Source: DATKNA01 sp963755755 (lineage in GTDB: Bacteria > Actinomycetota > Actinomycetes > Actinomycetales > Kineosporiaceae). Taken from it: 64,000 nucleotides of DNA. The notes under the pieces are model-generated. The model worked only from the letters and a program-made list of their open reading frames with translations. It did not search any database and was not told where the DNA came from. The stretch is from NCBI GenBank assembly GCA_963755755.1, contig CAVWLJ010000014.1, positions 186,001 to 250,000 of the forward strand, in the 5' to 3' direction. The translations under genes and the position numbers were made by a program. The stretch's first letter is position 1. Each line of letters opens with the position of its first letter. Of the stretch, positions 35,687-43,644 are shown piece after piece.

Positions 35687-35998
35687 CTAACCCTGTCTCA
35701 AGGGCATGTCACAGCAGTGCCAAGAGGATGACGGATGTAGTCCTCCCCCTACCCACGCGAGCTGCTGGCGTTTGCTCTCGTCCAGCTCGTCCAGACCGAC
35801 ACCATCGCAGCGGCGCATCCCGTCGATCCTGTCGGGGCTGCCAGCGACGTACCTGGTCCATCGCCCGTCGCCGTCCTGCTCCTGACTGCTCGCCAGCCGC
35901 TGCTCGTCCACCCACGCCCAGAACCGGGCCGTGAGCGCCGCCTCGATCACGACGTTGATCTCGATGCCACCCCGTCCGGTCGCGGCCTGACGGGGCAC
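35687..35998 (-). CDS. hypothetical protein on the island
   Basis: 103 residues from GTG 35998. The composition is plausible for a soluble protein (F-W-A-W-V-D-E-Q-R-L-A-S-S and L-D-E-L-D-E-S-K-R-Q-Q-L), but there is no recognised domain and no good ribosome site. It could be a fragment of a larger lost gene. Confidence 0.35.
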   Translation of the reverse strand: MPRQAATGRGGIEINVVIEAALTARFWAWVDEQRLASSQEQDGDGRWTRYVAGSPDRIDGMRRCDGVGLDELDESKRQQLAWVGGGLHPSSSWHCCDMPLRQG

Positions 35999-36594
35999 GA
36001 CGTCGCCGCGAGCGCCCCAATGGGGAACGAATGTGGACCTTCGAGGACGGGTCCTAACGAACGACCTTCCCGGCTGGCGATGGGGTAAGGCGGCGAGGCC
36101 CTCGGCCCCTCACCGGTCGGCACCTTGCGGCCGTACGCTCTCCCCCGGTCGCCAGGTACCTATCCAGGATGCCGGCGACGTCTACGCCGTCGCGCGTCTG
36201 CTCGTTCCGGACGTCATCCCGCGCCGCACTGTGGCGGCCGATGGTCTTGCGGTGGCTGTGGCTCCGGTACAGCAAGCGTGCCTCCCCTTCCGCGACCGTG
36301 AGAGCGGGGGGCTCAGATCCGCGCGCATCGGGCCAGCCCGTCACCCCTGACCGAAGGTGACACTAGGGCGCGTGTTGCACCGGCAGGCGATGGTTTCGGC
36401 GCATCTGGGCCGAACGGGCGAGCCGAGCCAGTCGACAGTCGGGGGACTTGACTGCGCACCGCCCGCAACTTAGCCGCAGGAATGAAGCCGGGCGGAGGAG
36501 GTGGGATGAGCATCGACGAGACATGTGAGGCGCGCCTGAACTGCAGAATCGGTACCAGCGGGAGCTTCGAGCATTGCCCGGGGACTCGGTCCCC
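35999..36594. other. island DNA without a recognised gene
   Basis: Short frames of 96-112 codons exist on both strands around 36033-36350 but overlap one another and show no recognisable motif or ribosome site. A perfect hairpin (CGGGGAC-TCG-GTCCCCG, 36579-36595) ends exactly at the right attachment repeat. Otherwise I see nothing. Confidence 0.5.
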
Positions 36595-36672
36595 GATCAG
36601 AAGGTTGGGGGTTCGAATCCCTTCGGGCGCGCTCGTTGAGACAGCGACCACAAGGCCCTGACCAGCAGCAAT
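36595..36672 (+). repeat. direct repeat, far-end attachment site of the island
   Basis: Copy of the tRNA-Arg 3' half plus 41 bp of downstream sequence, matching 32647-32724 at 76 of 78 bases. Only the 3' portion of the tRNA is present, so no functional tRNA is made. The tRNA terminator hairpin is also duplicated (36655-36662 with 36677-36684, perfect 8-bp stem). Confidence 0.85.
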
Positions 36673-36828
36673 CCGCGTCAGGGCTTCGTGGTTCGTTCGC
36701 GGCTCACTGATCGTAGGGACCGTCGGTTCGAAGCAGCACAGGCCTCCTGACCGCAGGACGCGAGCAGCCGGCCAGCGTCGTGGCCCTGATCCTCTGACCC
36801 CGGCCTTGCGGCGACTGGGGAGCGCCCG

Positions 36829-38091
36829 TCAAGGACTCGCGGGGGCAACTGCCTGGCCGGGCACCGTGCCCGAGGCCAACGCGACCGCGACAACGGCGGC
36901 GCCGAGGGTGCTGGTCACGGCGACGAGGCCGAAGCTCGCCGAGGTCGACCCCGTGCGCTGTGCGAGGAGTCCGGCGCCCAGGAAGCCGAGCGGAGCCGGC
37001 AGCGAGATCGCGATCGTCACGGATGTCATCACGTGCGCCCGCAGTGCGGCCGGCGTCTGCGTGGTCAATGCGCTGAAGAACCTCGGGAAGAACACGCCCG
37101 CGCAGACACCGGTCGTGGCCACGAGGAGCGCCACCGCCCACAGCGGAAGCGGGGCCGGCAGCGCCCAGGTCGCCGGCGCGAGGACACACACGGCGACGAT
37201 CGAGGTGCGCACCCCCGTTCCTCGCGCCCGGCTGGAGAGCAGCCCGCCGACCACGGATCCGAGCCCGTACGACGCCAGCAACCACCCGGCCACGGCCGGC
37301 CCACCGCGGTGGAGGGCCAGCACCGGCAGTGTCGCGACGAGCGCGGTGAATCCGACGTTGATCACCGCGACACCGATCACCTGCCGACGCAAGGCCACGC
37401 GACCGGCGATGTGACGCAGGCCCGTGAGGAGCCCACCCTCGCTGCTGCCCTCGGGCGCGATCCCTCCGGGGCGGACCAGCAAGGCGACGAGGAGGAACGC
37501 CGCCAGATACGACAGGGCGTCGACGACCAGGACGCGTTCCGGACCCAGGAGTGCGACGAGGATCCCACCCAGGGCCGGCCCGGCGAAGCTGGCGGTCTCG
37601 TTCACCGCGCCCATGAGGCCGCTCACGCGGGTCAGCCGCAGCTCGTCGTCCTCCACCAGCCGTGCCAGAAGGATCCGCTGGGAGGAGCTGTACGCGGGGA
37701 AGAAACCACCCACCGTGAAGGCGATGGCGAGGATCAAGGGAAAGGACAGCCAACCGAGCCAGAACAGCAGCGGGATCACGAGGATCAGCGCGGCCCGCGC
37801 CAGGTCGGCCGCGAGCATCAGGCGTCGGGGGCCCCACGCCCCCGCCACCCTCGCGCCGAACAGCCCCAGGACCGTCAACCCGGCGTACTCGGCCGCGAGT
37901 GCGAGGCCCATCTTCCCGGGCGACCCGGTGGACACCAGGACGAACCACGGCAGCGCTACCGCGGTCATCTCCGTGCCCGCCGTGGAGACCGCGTCCGCCG
38001 CGAGCAGGCCCGTCAGCGAGCGGTTGACGGCAGCCCGTGGAGGCCGCTGATCGCCGTGGACGGCGGGGCTTCCGGAGGGGGTGAGAGCCAT
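36829..38091 (-). CDS. MFS transporter (EntS-like exporter)
   Basis: 420 residues from ATG 38091, with GAGGAGGGG upstream. Twelve helices; the pattern W-G-P-R-R-L-M-L-A-A-D and G-A-V-N-E-T-A-S-F-A-G-P-A-L-G-G matches the MFS_3/EntS subgroup, which exports siderophores, macrolides and other small molecules. It lies just outside the island on its right side and is divergent from the HD-GYP regulator. Substrate not predictable. Confidence 0.88.
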   Translation of the reverse strand: MALTPSGSPAVHGDQRPPRAAVNRSLTGLLAADAVSTAGTEMTAVALPWFVLVSTGSPGKMGLALAAEYAGLTVLGLFGARVAGAWGPRRLMLAADLARAALILVIPLLFWLGWLSFPLILAIAFTVGGFFPAYSSSQRILLARLVEDDELRLTRVSGLMGAVNETASFAGPALGGILVALLGPERVLVVDALSYLAAFLLVALLVRPGGIAPEGSSEGGLLTGLRHIAGRVALRRQVIGVAVINVGFTALVATLPVLALHRGGPAVAGWLLASYGLGSVVGGLLSSRARGTGVRTSIVAVCVLAPATWALPAPLPLWAVALLVATTGVCAGVFFPRFFSALTTQTPAALRAHVMTSVTIAISLPAPLGFLGAGLLAQRTGSTSASFGLVAVTSTLGAAVVAVALASGTVPGQAVAPASP

Positions 38092-38390
38092 CACGACCCC
38101 TCCTCGCAGCGCCGCATCGACTCGTGCCGATCCTGGCGGGTACACCGCGGGGCACTGCTCGTGCCGCGCTCGGCCCACAGTCCCCGCTGCGTCGACAACG
38201 TTACGCGTGGGCGCCAGGGGGCCCGGCGGCGCGAGGATGGACCCATCACCGTCAAGGTCGACCTGTCCAAGCTCCTCGAGGTCGCGGCCGGGCTTCGAGA
38301 CCGTGCCGCTGTTCGCAGCTCACGAACCCGATCTGGGTCGACCTTCGCGACCGTCCGCCCCAGACCGAAGGCCACCGAGGGCCGGTTCGG

Positions 38391-40007
38391 ATGCGGCGGC
38401 TGACGCCGACCCTGGAGGTCGCGCACGCGCATCGCTACGGTGCGCGGATGGGGACGCCGGGTGCCGCCATCGCGCGGCCGAGGCGCGCCGAGCTGATCGC
38501 CGCGCTCTCGCTCGCCATCGACCTCGGTCTCGGCCAGCCCATGGAGCACATGCTGCGCTCCTGCCTGATCGCGATGCGGCTCGCCGACCTGGTCGGCGCC
38601 GATCCGGACGACCGTGAGACGGCCTACTACGGCGGCCTCCTCGCCTGGATCGGCTGCCACGCCGACTCCCAGGAGTTCGCCGAGTTGTTCGGGGACGACA
38701 TCGCGTTCCGGGCGGCCTCCTACGACGTGGACTGGCGCGGCCCCGAGTTCGCGGCGCTGCTCGTGCGCTACGTCGGCAGCGTGCGACCGCTGCCGGATCG
38801 GGCCGTCCGGCTGCTGGACTTCGTGGTGCATGCGCGGCCGCAGCTGACCTCGATGATCGCTTCCCACTGCGTGTCCGCGAGCGCCCTGGCCGCGCGTCTC
38901 GGCCTTCCCGATCGGGTGATCGAGGGGCTCGCGTTCACCTTCGAGCGCTGGGACGGGAGCGGCCTGCCGATCGGTGCGGGCGGCGACTCCATCCCCCTCG
39001 GCATGCGTCTCGTGCACCTGGCGGACGTCGCGGAGGTCCACCTGCGTCGCGGCGGTCCGGAGGCGGCGATCACGATGGCGCGCAAACGCCGGGGGACGCA
39101 GTTCGACCCGCACCTCGTCGACATGTTCTGCCTGCATGTCGCCGACCTCGATCCAGCCGAGGACGACGTCTGGGACCAGGTCATCGCACGTGCCCCGGAC
39201 GCCTCCGTACCGCTCGACGCCGCCGCGGTCGACCGCGTGCTCGAGGCGATGGGCGACTTCGTCGACCTGAAGTCGCCGTGGACCACCGGGCACTCACGAG
39301 CCGTGGCGGAGCTCGCCGTCCGCGCAGGCGGCTCCCTGGGGCTCGGCAAGCTGGAGCTCACCGACCTCGCCCGCGCGGGACGCGTCATGGACCTGGGCCT
39401 GATGGGCGTGCCGAACCGGGTCTGGCGGAAGACGACCGTGTTGTCGCCGGCCGAGGAGGAACGGGTACGGCTGCACCCCTACCTCACCCGGCGCATCCTG
39501 AGCCGGGTCGGCGCGCTCGAGCCACTGAGCCGCCTCGCGTCCTCCCATCACGAGCGGCTCGACGGCACGGGATATCCGCAGGGGACCACCGCGCCGCAGC
39601 TCGGCCTGCCCGAGCGGATCCTGGCCGCCGCCGAGCAGTACCGGTCGCTGCGCGAATCACACCCGCTGCGCCCCGCCCTCGGGCCCGGCGACGCCGCGAG
39701 ATCGCTTCGCGGCGACGTCCGTGCCGGACGGCTGGACGGACCGGCGGTGGAAGCGGTGCTGGCAGCCGCGGGGAACCGACCCGCAGGCCGACCCGCGTGG
39801 CCGGCGGGACTGACGGGTCGTGAGGTGACGGTGCTCCGGGGCATCGCACGAGGCCAAACGGCCGCGGCAGTAGGTGCCGACCTGCACATCTCACCGAAGA
39901 CGGCGCGCAACCACATCGAGCACATCTACGTCAAGATCGGCGCCTCCAACCGCACCGCCGCCGCCCTGTTCGCGCTCTCGCACGGCCTGCTCGGCGATCC
40001 CGAGTGA
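38391..40007 (+). CDS. HD-GYP-type signalling protein with LuxR DNA-binding domain
   Basis: 538 residues from ATG 38391 (ATG 38448 is an alternative). Two HD-type halves are seen. The first (about residues 30-220) has the degenerate F-E-R-W-D-G-S-G-L-P. The second (about 290-450) has W-T-T-G-H-S-R-A-V-A-E-L and H-H-E-R-L-D-G-T-G-Y-P, the HD-GYP hallmark of c-di-GMP phosphodiesterases. The C terminus is a LuxR helix-turn-helix (L-T-G-R-E-V-T-V-L-R-G-I-A-R-G-Q and P-K-T-A-R-N-H-I-E-H-I-Y). A one-component regulator sensing a nucleotide or ligand is likely. The next gene may be its target. Confidence 0.85.
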   Translation: MRRLTPTLEVAHAHRYGARMGTPGAAIARPRRAELIAALSLAIDLGLGQPMEHMLRSCLIAMRLADLVGADPDDRETAYYGGLLAWIGCHADSQEFAELFGDDIAFRAASYDVDWRGPEFAALLVRYVGSVRPLPDRAVRLLDFVVHARPQLTSMIASHCVSASALAARLGLPDRVIEGLAFTFERWDGSGLPIGAGGDSIPLGMRLVHLADVAEVHLRRGGPEAAITMARKRRGTQFDPHLVDMFCLHVADLDPAEDDVWDQVIARAPDASVPLDAAAVDRVLEAMGDFVDLKSPWTTGHSRAVAELAVRAGGSLGLGKLELTDLARAGRVMDLGLMGVPNRVWRKTTVLSPAEEERVRLHPYLTRRILSRVGALEPLSRLASSHHERLDGTGYPQGTTAPQLGLPERILAAAEQYRSLRESHPLRPALGPGDAARSLRGDVRAGRLDGPAVEAVLAAAGNRPAGRPAWPAGLTGREVTVLRGIARGQTAAAVGADLHISPKTARNHIEHIYVKIGASNRTAAALFALSHGLLGDPE

Positions 40008-40104
40008 GGCGGCGGGACCCGAAGATGAGGTGATCGCCCCATGCGTGCGGGCCTCCCGACGGCGCACGCTTCCGGAAATACCGAAACGGAACAAGGAGGC
40101 AGTC

Positions 40105-40845
40105 ATGACAACGGTGCGAGATCTGGCCGCGCAAACGGAGGAGCACGAGGGTGCGACGTCGGGACCGGAGGAACGATTCTCCGGCTACACGGTGATGGGT
40201 CTTCCGTTTCCGAACGGCCACTACCTGGCCTTTCGGCGCTTTCCCGCAAACCCCTTCGGGCGCCCGTACTCCTCGGTGTGGCACCGCGATCCGGACGGCG
40301 CGTGGACGTTCTTCGTGGATGCCCCCGCCGACGAGAGCTGTCCGCGCTACTTCGACGCAGACATCAGGGCCTCTATCCGCACCCCGATCGATGTTTCCTG
40401 GCCCGGACCCTCACGGCTACGCGTCGAGGTCCCCGGAACGCTGAGCTGGGACCTCGTGTTCGCGTCGACCGCGGCGACGTCCGCACTCTCGGCGGCCGCC
40501 CGGGCGACATCCGCGCGCCTGATGGAGCGCGGCACCGTGCTCGCGCTGATGGGTCGGATGGCGGGCGCGATGCTGCGCACGGGCCGCATGCGCATGGCAG
40601 GCACGACGCCGAACGGGCAATGGTTCCGCGCCGAACCGACCAGGCTCTGGTCGGTCGCGGCCAGCACCGCCGTGTTCGACGGAACGGACCTCGGGACCCC
40701 TGGGCCGTTGCCCGAGCAGGCGCACCTCGCCGACGTCTGGCTCCCGCAGCGCGGCGTCCTGATGCTCGGAGGCGGCGTCTTCGAGCCGTTCGACCCGTCG
40801 CGCCACCGCAGCGCGCGGCCGGCCCTCGCCGGCGCACGGACCTGA
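40105..40845 (+). CDS. conserved hypothetical protein next to HD-LuxR regulator
   Basis: 246 residues from ATG 40105 with a strong AAGGAGG. It is soluble and rich in aromatic residues near the N terminus (Y-T-V-M-G-L-P-F-P-N-G-H-Y-L-A-F-R-R-F-P), then R-P-Y-S-S-V-W-H-R-D-P-D-G-A-W-T-F. A Met/Arg/Ala-rich middle segment (L-A-L-M-G-R-M-A-G-A-M-L-R-T-G-R-M-R-M) precedes a beta-rich end. It could be a lipocalin-like or carotenoid/terpenoid-binding fold, but I do not recognise a family. It lies 97 bp after the regulator on the same strand. Confidence 0.75.
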   Translation: MTTVRDLAAQTEEHEGATSGPEERFSGYTVMGLPFPNGHYLAFRRFPANPFGRPYSSVWHRDPDGAWTFFVDAPADESCPRYFDADIRASIRTPIDVSWPGPSRLRVEVPGTLSWDLVFASTAATSALSAAARATSARLMERGTVLALMGRMAGAMLRTGRMRMAGTTPNGQWFRAEPTRLWSVAASTAVFDGTDLGTPGPLPEQAHLADVWLPQRGVLMLGGGVFEPFDPSRHRSARPALAGART

Positions 40846-41022
40846 TCCGAACAGGCGATAACGGAAACCCTTGTCGTATCTGATGCGCTGAACGGAAGCT
40901 CGGGTCGGCACGTAGTCGGCCTGCCGGTGCGGCCCCCTTGATCAGAGGGTCGAGGCGGACGGCGACCTCGTTGGGGTGATCGCCGAACAGGCCCGTGCCC
41001 AACATGCCGGCCCGTCTTTAGA

Positions 41023-42483
41023 ATGGACGTGGTGAGCAGGGAGCTGGCACGCAGCCTGCCGGTGGATCAGGGCGTCGATCCGGCGGCCGTGCTGGCGTTC
41101 CTGGAGGCGGTCGAGACTGACTCGTCTCTCGAGCTGCACAGCCTGATGGTGTTGCGGCACGGGCATGTCGTCGCGGAGGGGTGGTGGGCGCCGCACACGC
41201 CGGAGCGGACCCGGCTGCTGTACTCGCTCAGCAAGAGCTTCACCTCGACGGCGCTCGGGTTCGCGCTGAACGAGGGACTGTTCGACCTCGACGACCCCGT
41301 GGTGTCGCACTTCCCGGAGTTCGCCGCCGACATCACCGACGCCGGCAGCCGAGCAATCACGATGCGACACCTCGCCTCCATGGCCAGCGGGCACAACCGC
41401 GACATGATTCAGGAGGCCCTGACGCGCGATTCGCGGGAGCCTGTCCGCGGCTTCCTGCTGACGCCGCCCGACCAGCCACCCGGCACCGTCTTCGCCTACA
41501 GCCAGCCCTGCACGTACACGCTGGCGAGCGTGATCCAGCGGGCCGCCGGGATGCCGCTGAGCGAGTACCTGAGGCCGCGGCTGTTCGACCCGCTCGGCAT
41601 CGGCGAGGTCGGCTGGCTGACCTGGCCGCCCGGGCGGGAGCAGGGCTTCAGCGGCCTGTTCGCCCGCACCGAGGACATCGCCAAGCTCGGCCAGCTGTAT
41701 CTGCAACGCGGCCGATGGGACGAGGCCCAGCTGCTGCCCGAGAGCTACGTTGCGCAGGCGACGTCTCGGCAGATCGACACCGCGAACCAGGAGGGCAACC
41801 CCGACTGGCGCCAGGGCTACGGCTTCCAGTTCTGGATGTCCCGGCACGGCTACCGCGGCGATGGCGCGTTCGGGCAGTTCTGCATCGTCCTGCCCGAGCA
41901 GGACGCGGTCGTCGCCATCACGTCCGGCACAGACCGGATGCAGTCGGCGCTGGACGCGGTGTGGGAGCACCTGCTCCCAGGTTTGAACAGCACCGATTTG
42001 AACAGCACGGGAGTTGACGAAGGCGCGCAGAAGGATCTCGACGACCGGCTTCGGGGCCTGATGTTGGCGCCGTGCGCGGCGCAACCCAGGCCACCACGCT
42101 GGCAGGAGTGGCGGGACCTATCGTTCTCCGTCGCACCCCCACCGGAGCGCAGCCCGGGAGCACCGCTCACGTCGGTCAAGCTCGGCGCGGCAGACCAGGG
42201 ACTCGAGGTCACCATCGTCGAGTCGTCCAACTCGCTCACCTTCCCCGTTGGCGCCGCCGATTGGCTGGTCTCCACCCCGCGCGACGTTCACGGCGAGGTT
42301 GTCCCCGTCGCCGCGTCGGGCGGCTGGCTGGACGACGACACCTTTCGCGTGGAGGTCATCCTCCTGGAGTCCCCGCACCGCATGGACATCTCATGCTCGC
42401 TCCCGTCGCACACCGCCCAGGCGGCTTGGCGTCACCCACCCCTGGACGGTGGCAGGCTGCAGACGTTGCACCGTCCGCGATAG
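41023..42483 (+). CDS. serine hydrolase, class C beta-lactamase family
   Basis: 486 residues from ATG 41023. The catalytic S68-x-x-K71 is in L-Y-S-L-S-K-S-F-T-S, followed by a Y-S-Q loop (the usual Y-S-N position) and H-G-Y-R-G-D-G-A-F-G-Q-F, the K/H-x-G equivalent. The fold serves esterases, D-aminopeptidases and beta-lactamases. No signal peptide is seen, so a cytoplasmic esterase-like role is more likely than drug resistance. A C-terminal extension of about 130 residues forms a separate beta-rich domain. Confidence 0.88.
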   Translation: MDVVSRELARSLPVDQGVDPAAVLAFLEAVETDSSLELHSLMVLRHGHVVAEGWWAPHTPERTRLLYSLSKSFTSTALGFALNEGLFDLDDPVVSHFPEFAADITDAGSRAITMRHLASMASGHNRDMIQEALTRDSREPVRGFLLTPPDQPPGTVFAYSQPCTYTLASVIQRAAGMPLSEYLRPRLFDPLGIGEVGWLTWPPGREQGFSGLFARTEDIAKLGQLYLQRGRWDEAQLLPESYVAQATSRQIDTANQEGNPDWRQGYGFQFWMSRHGYRGDGAFGQFCIVLPEQDAVVAITSGTDRMQSALDAVWEHLLPGLNSTDLNSTGVDEGAQKDLDDRLRGLMLAPCAAQPRPPRWQEWRDLSFSVAPPPERSPGAPLTSVKLGAADQGLEVTIVESSNSLTFPVGAADWLVSTPRDVHGEVVPVAASGGWLDDDTFRVEVILLESPHRMDISCSLPSHTAQAAWRHPPLDGGRLQTLHRPR

Positions 42484-42618
42484 CCGACTTCGTGCAGGTC
42501 GCGGTCACAGCATCGACAGTTGCGGCCCTCGCTCTGTCCAGGCTGACTGCAAGCAGGCAGCCCGCTAGGCTCGGCGCCTGATGGACGCGCCCCCCAGCAC
42601 CGCACCAGAAGGCCGGAT

Positions 42619-43599
42619 ATGAGCGACCCCGGCGTGACCCGCGTCGCTGTCTACATCGACTTCGACAACATCGTGATCTCGCGCTACGACCAGATCCATG
42701 GACGCAACCAGTTCCAGCGCGAACGGGTGCGCGCCTTCGACCGGGCCGACAGGTCGGCCGACCCTGACATCGCGGACAAGCTCAGCCGTGCCACGGTGGA
42801 CATCGGGGCGGTCATCGACTTCGCCTCGTCCTTCGGCACGCTCGTCCTGACCCGCGCCTATGCGGACTGGTCGGCTCCGGTCAACGCTGACTACCGGGGC
42901 CAACTCGTCAGCCGCGCCGTCGACCTGGTGCAACTCTTCCCGGCCGCCGCGTACGCCAAGAACGGAGCAGACATCAGGCTGGCCGTGGACGCCGTCGAAG
43001 ACATGTTCCGCCTTCCGGACTTGACCCACGTAGTGATCGTGGCTGGGGACTCGGACTACATCGCCTTGGCCCAGCGCTGCCGACGGTTGGGCCGGTACGT
43101 CGTGGGCGTGGGGGTGGCGGGGTCGACCAGCCGAGCGCTCACCGCGGCCTGCGACGAGTTCGTGACCTACGACGCCCTGCCCGGCATCACACCTGCTGAC
43201 GGGGCTGACGGGTCCGAGCCCGACATCGGGGAGCCGAGGCAGCCGGCGGGCGAGGATGGCGCCGCGGTCGCACCTGCGAGGCGGAACGGCCGACGGCGCG
43301 AGCGACCGGCCGAGACCGTGATCGAGGAACCCGAGCTGGAACCAGAAGATCCGCAAGAGGTGGCGACGAGGCTGCTGGAGCGCGCATTGCGGCTGGGTCA
43401 CGAGAAGGACGACGTCGACTGGCTGCACAGTTCGGCGGTGAAGAGCCAGATGAAGCGCATGGATCCCTCGTTCAGTGAGAAGTCGCTCGGCTTTCGTTCG
43501 TTCTCCGACTTCGTCAGGTCACGCGATGCCGTCGCCGAACTCGACGAGACCAGCCCCGCCCGGCTCGTCCGACTCAGCCCGGCCAGGACTGCCGAGTAA
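42619..43599 (+). CDS. NYN-domain (LabA/DUF88) protein with C-terminal LOTUS-like domain
   Basis: 326 residues from ATG 42619. The NYN ribonuclease domain (residues 8-190) has the acidic metal-site motifs V-A-V-Y-I-D-F-D-N-I, K-N-G-A-D-I-R-L-A-V-D and V-I-V-A-G-D-S-D-Y-I-A-L. A charged linker leads to a C-terminal OST-HTH/LOTUS-like domain (about 255-320, with K-S-Q-M-K-R-M-D-P-S-F and G-F-R-S-F-S-D-F-V), which in related proteins binds RNA. Likely a PIN-like RNase acting on a guided RNA substrate. It stands alone; the next gene is convergent. Confidence 0.88.
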   Translation: MSDPGVTRVAVYIDFDNIVISRYDQIHGRNQFQRERVRAFDRADRSADPDIADKLSRATVDIGAVIDFASSFGTLVLTRAYADWSAPVNADYRGQLVSRAVDLVQLFPAAAYAKNGADIRLAVDAVEDMFRLPDLTHVVIVAGDSDYIALAQRCRRLGRYVVGVGVAGSTSRALTAACDEFVTYDALPGITPADGADGSEPDIGEPRQPAGEDGAAVAPARRNGRRRERPAETVIEEPELEPEDPQEVATRLLERALRLGHEKDDVDWLHSSAVKSQMKRMDPSFSEKSLGFRSFSDFVRSRDAVAELDETSPARLVRLSPARTAE

Positions 43600-43644
43600 G
43601 CCAGAGGGCGGCCGGTGGCGTCAGGACAGGGACGGTGGCGGCTG

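Larger units (their letters stand above)
32684..36672. mobile_element. tRNA-Arg-borne genomic island with decayed integrase
   Basis: About 4 kb bounded by the 78-bp direct repeats. Contents from left: 3' part of an integrase gene next to the tRNA (minus), an ankyrin-repeat protein (minus), an IS256-family element, and about 1.2 kb of mostly unrecognised DNA. Orientation and placement of the integrase beside the tRNA fit a classic integrative element that has lost most of its genes. The pckG side and the MFS-gene side are presumably backbone. Confidence 0.75.

Noticed and set aside
36033..36350. Small overlapping frames on both strands at the island's right end
   Set aside because: Neither has motif support or a ribosome site.
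38124..38390. Upstream extension of the HD-GYP/LuxR gene to 38124
   Set aside because: The extra residues are Arg/Pro-rich without motifs; the ATG at 38391 begins typical sequence.
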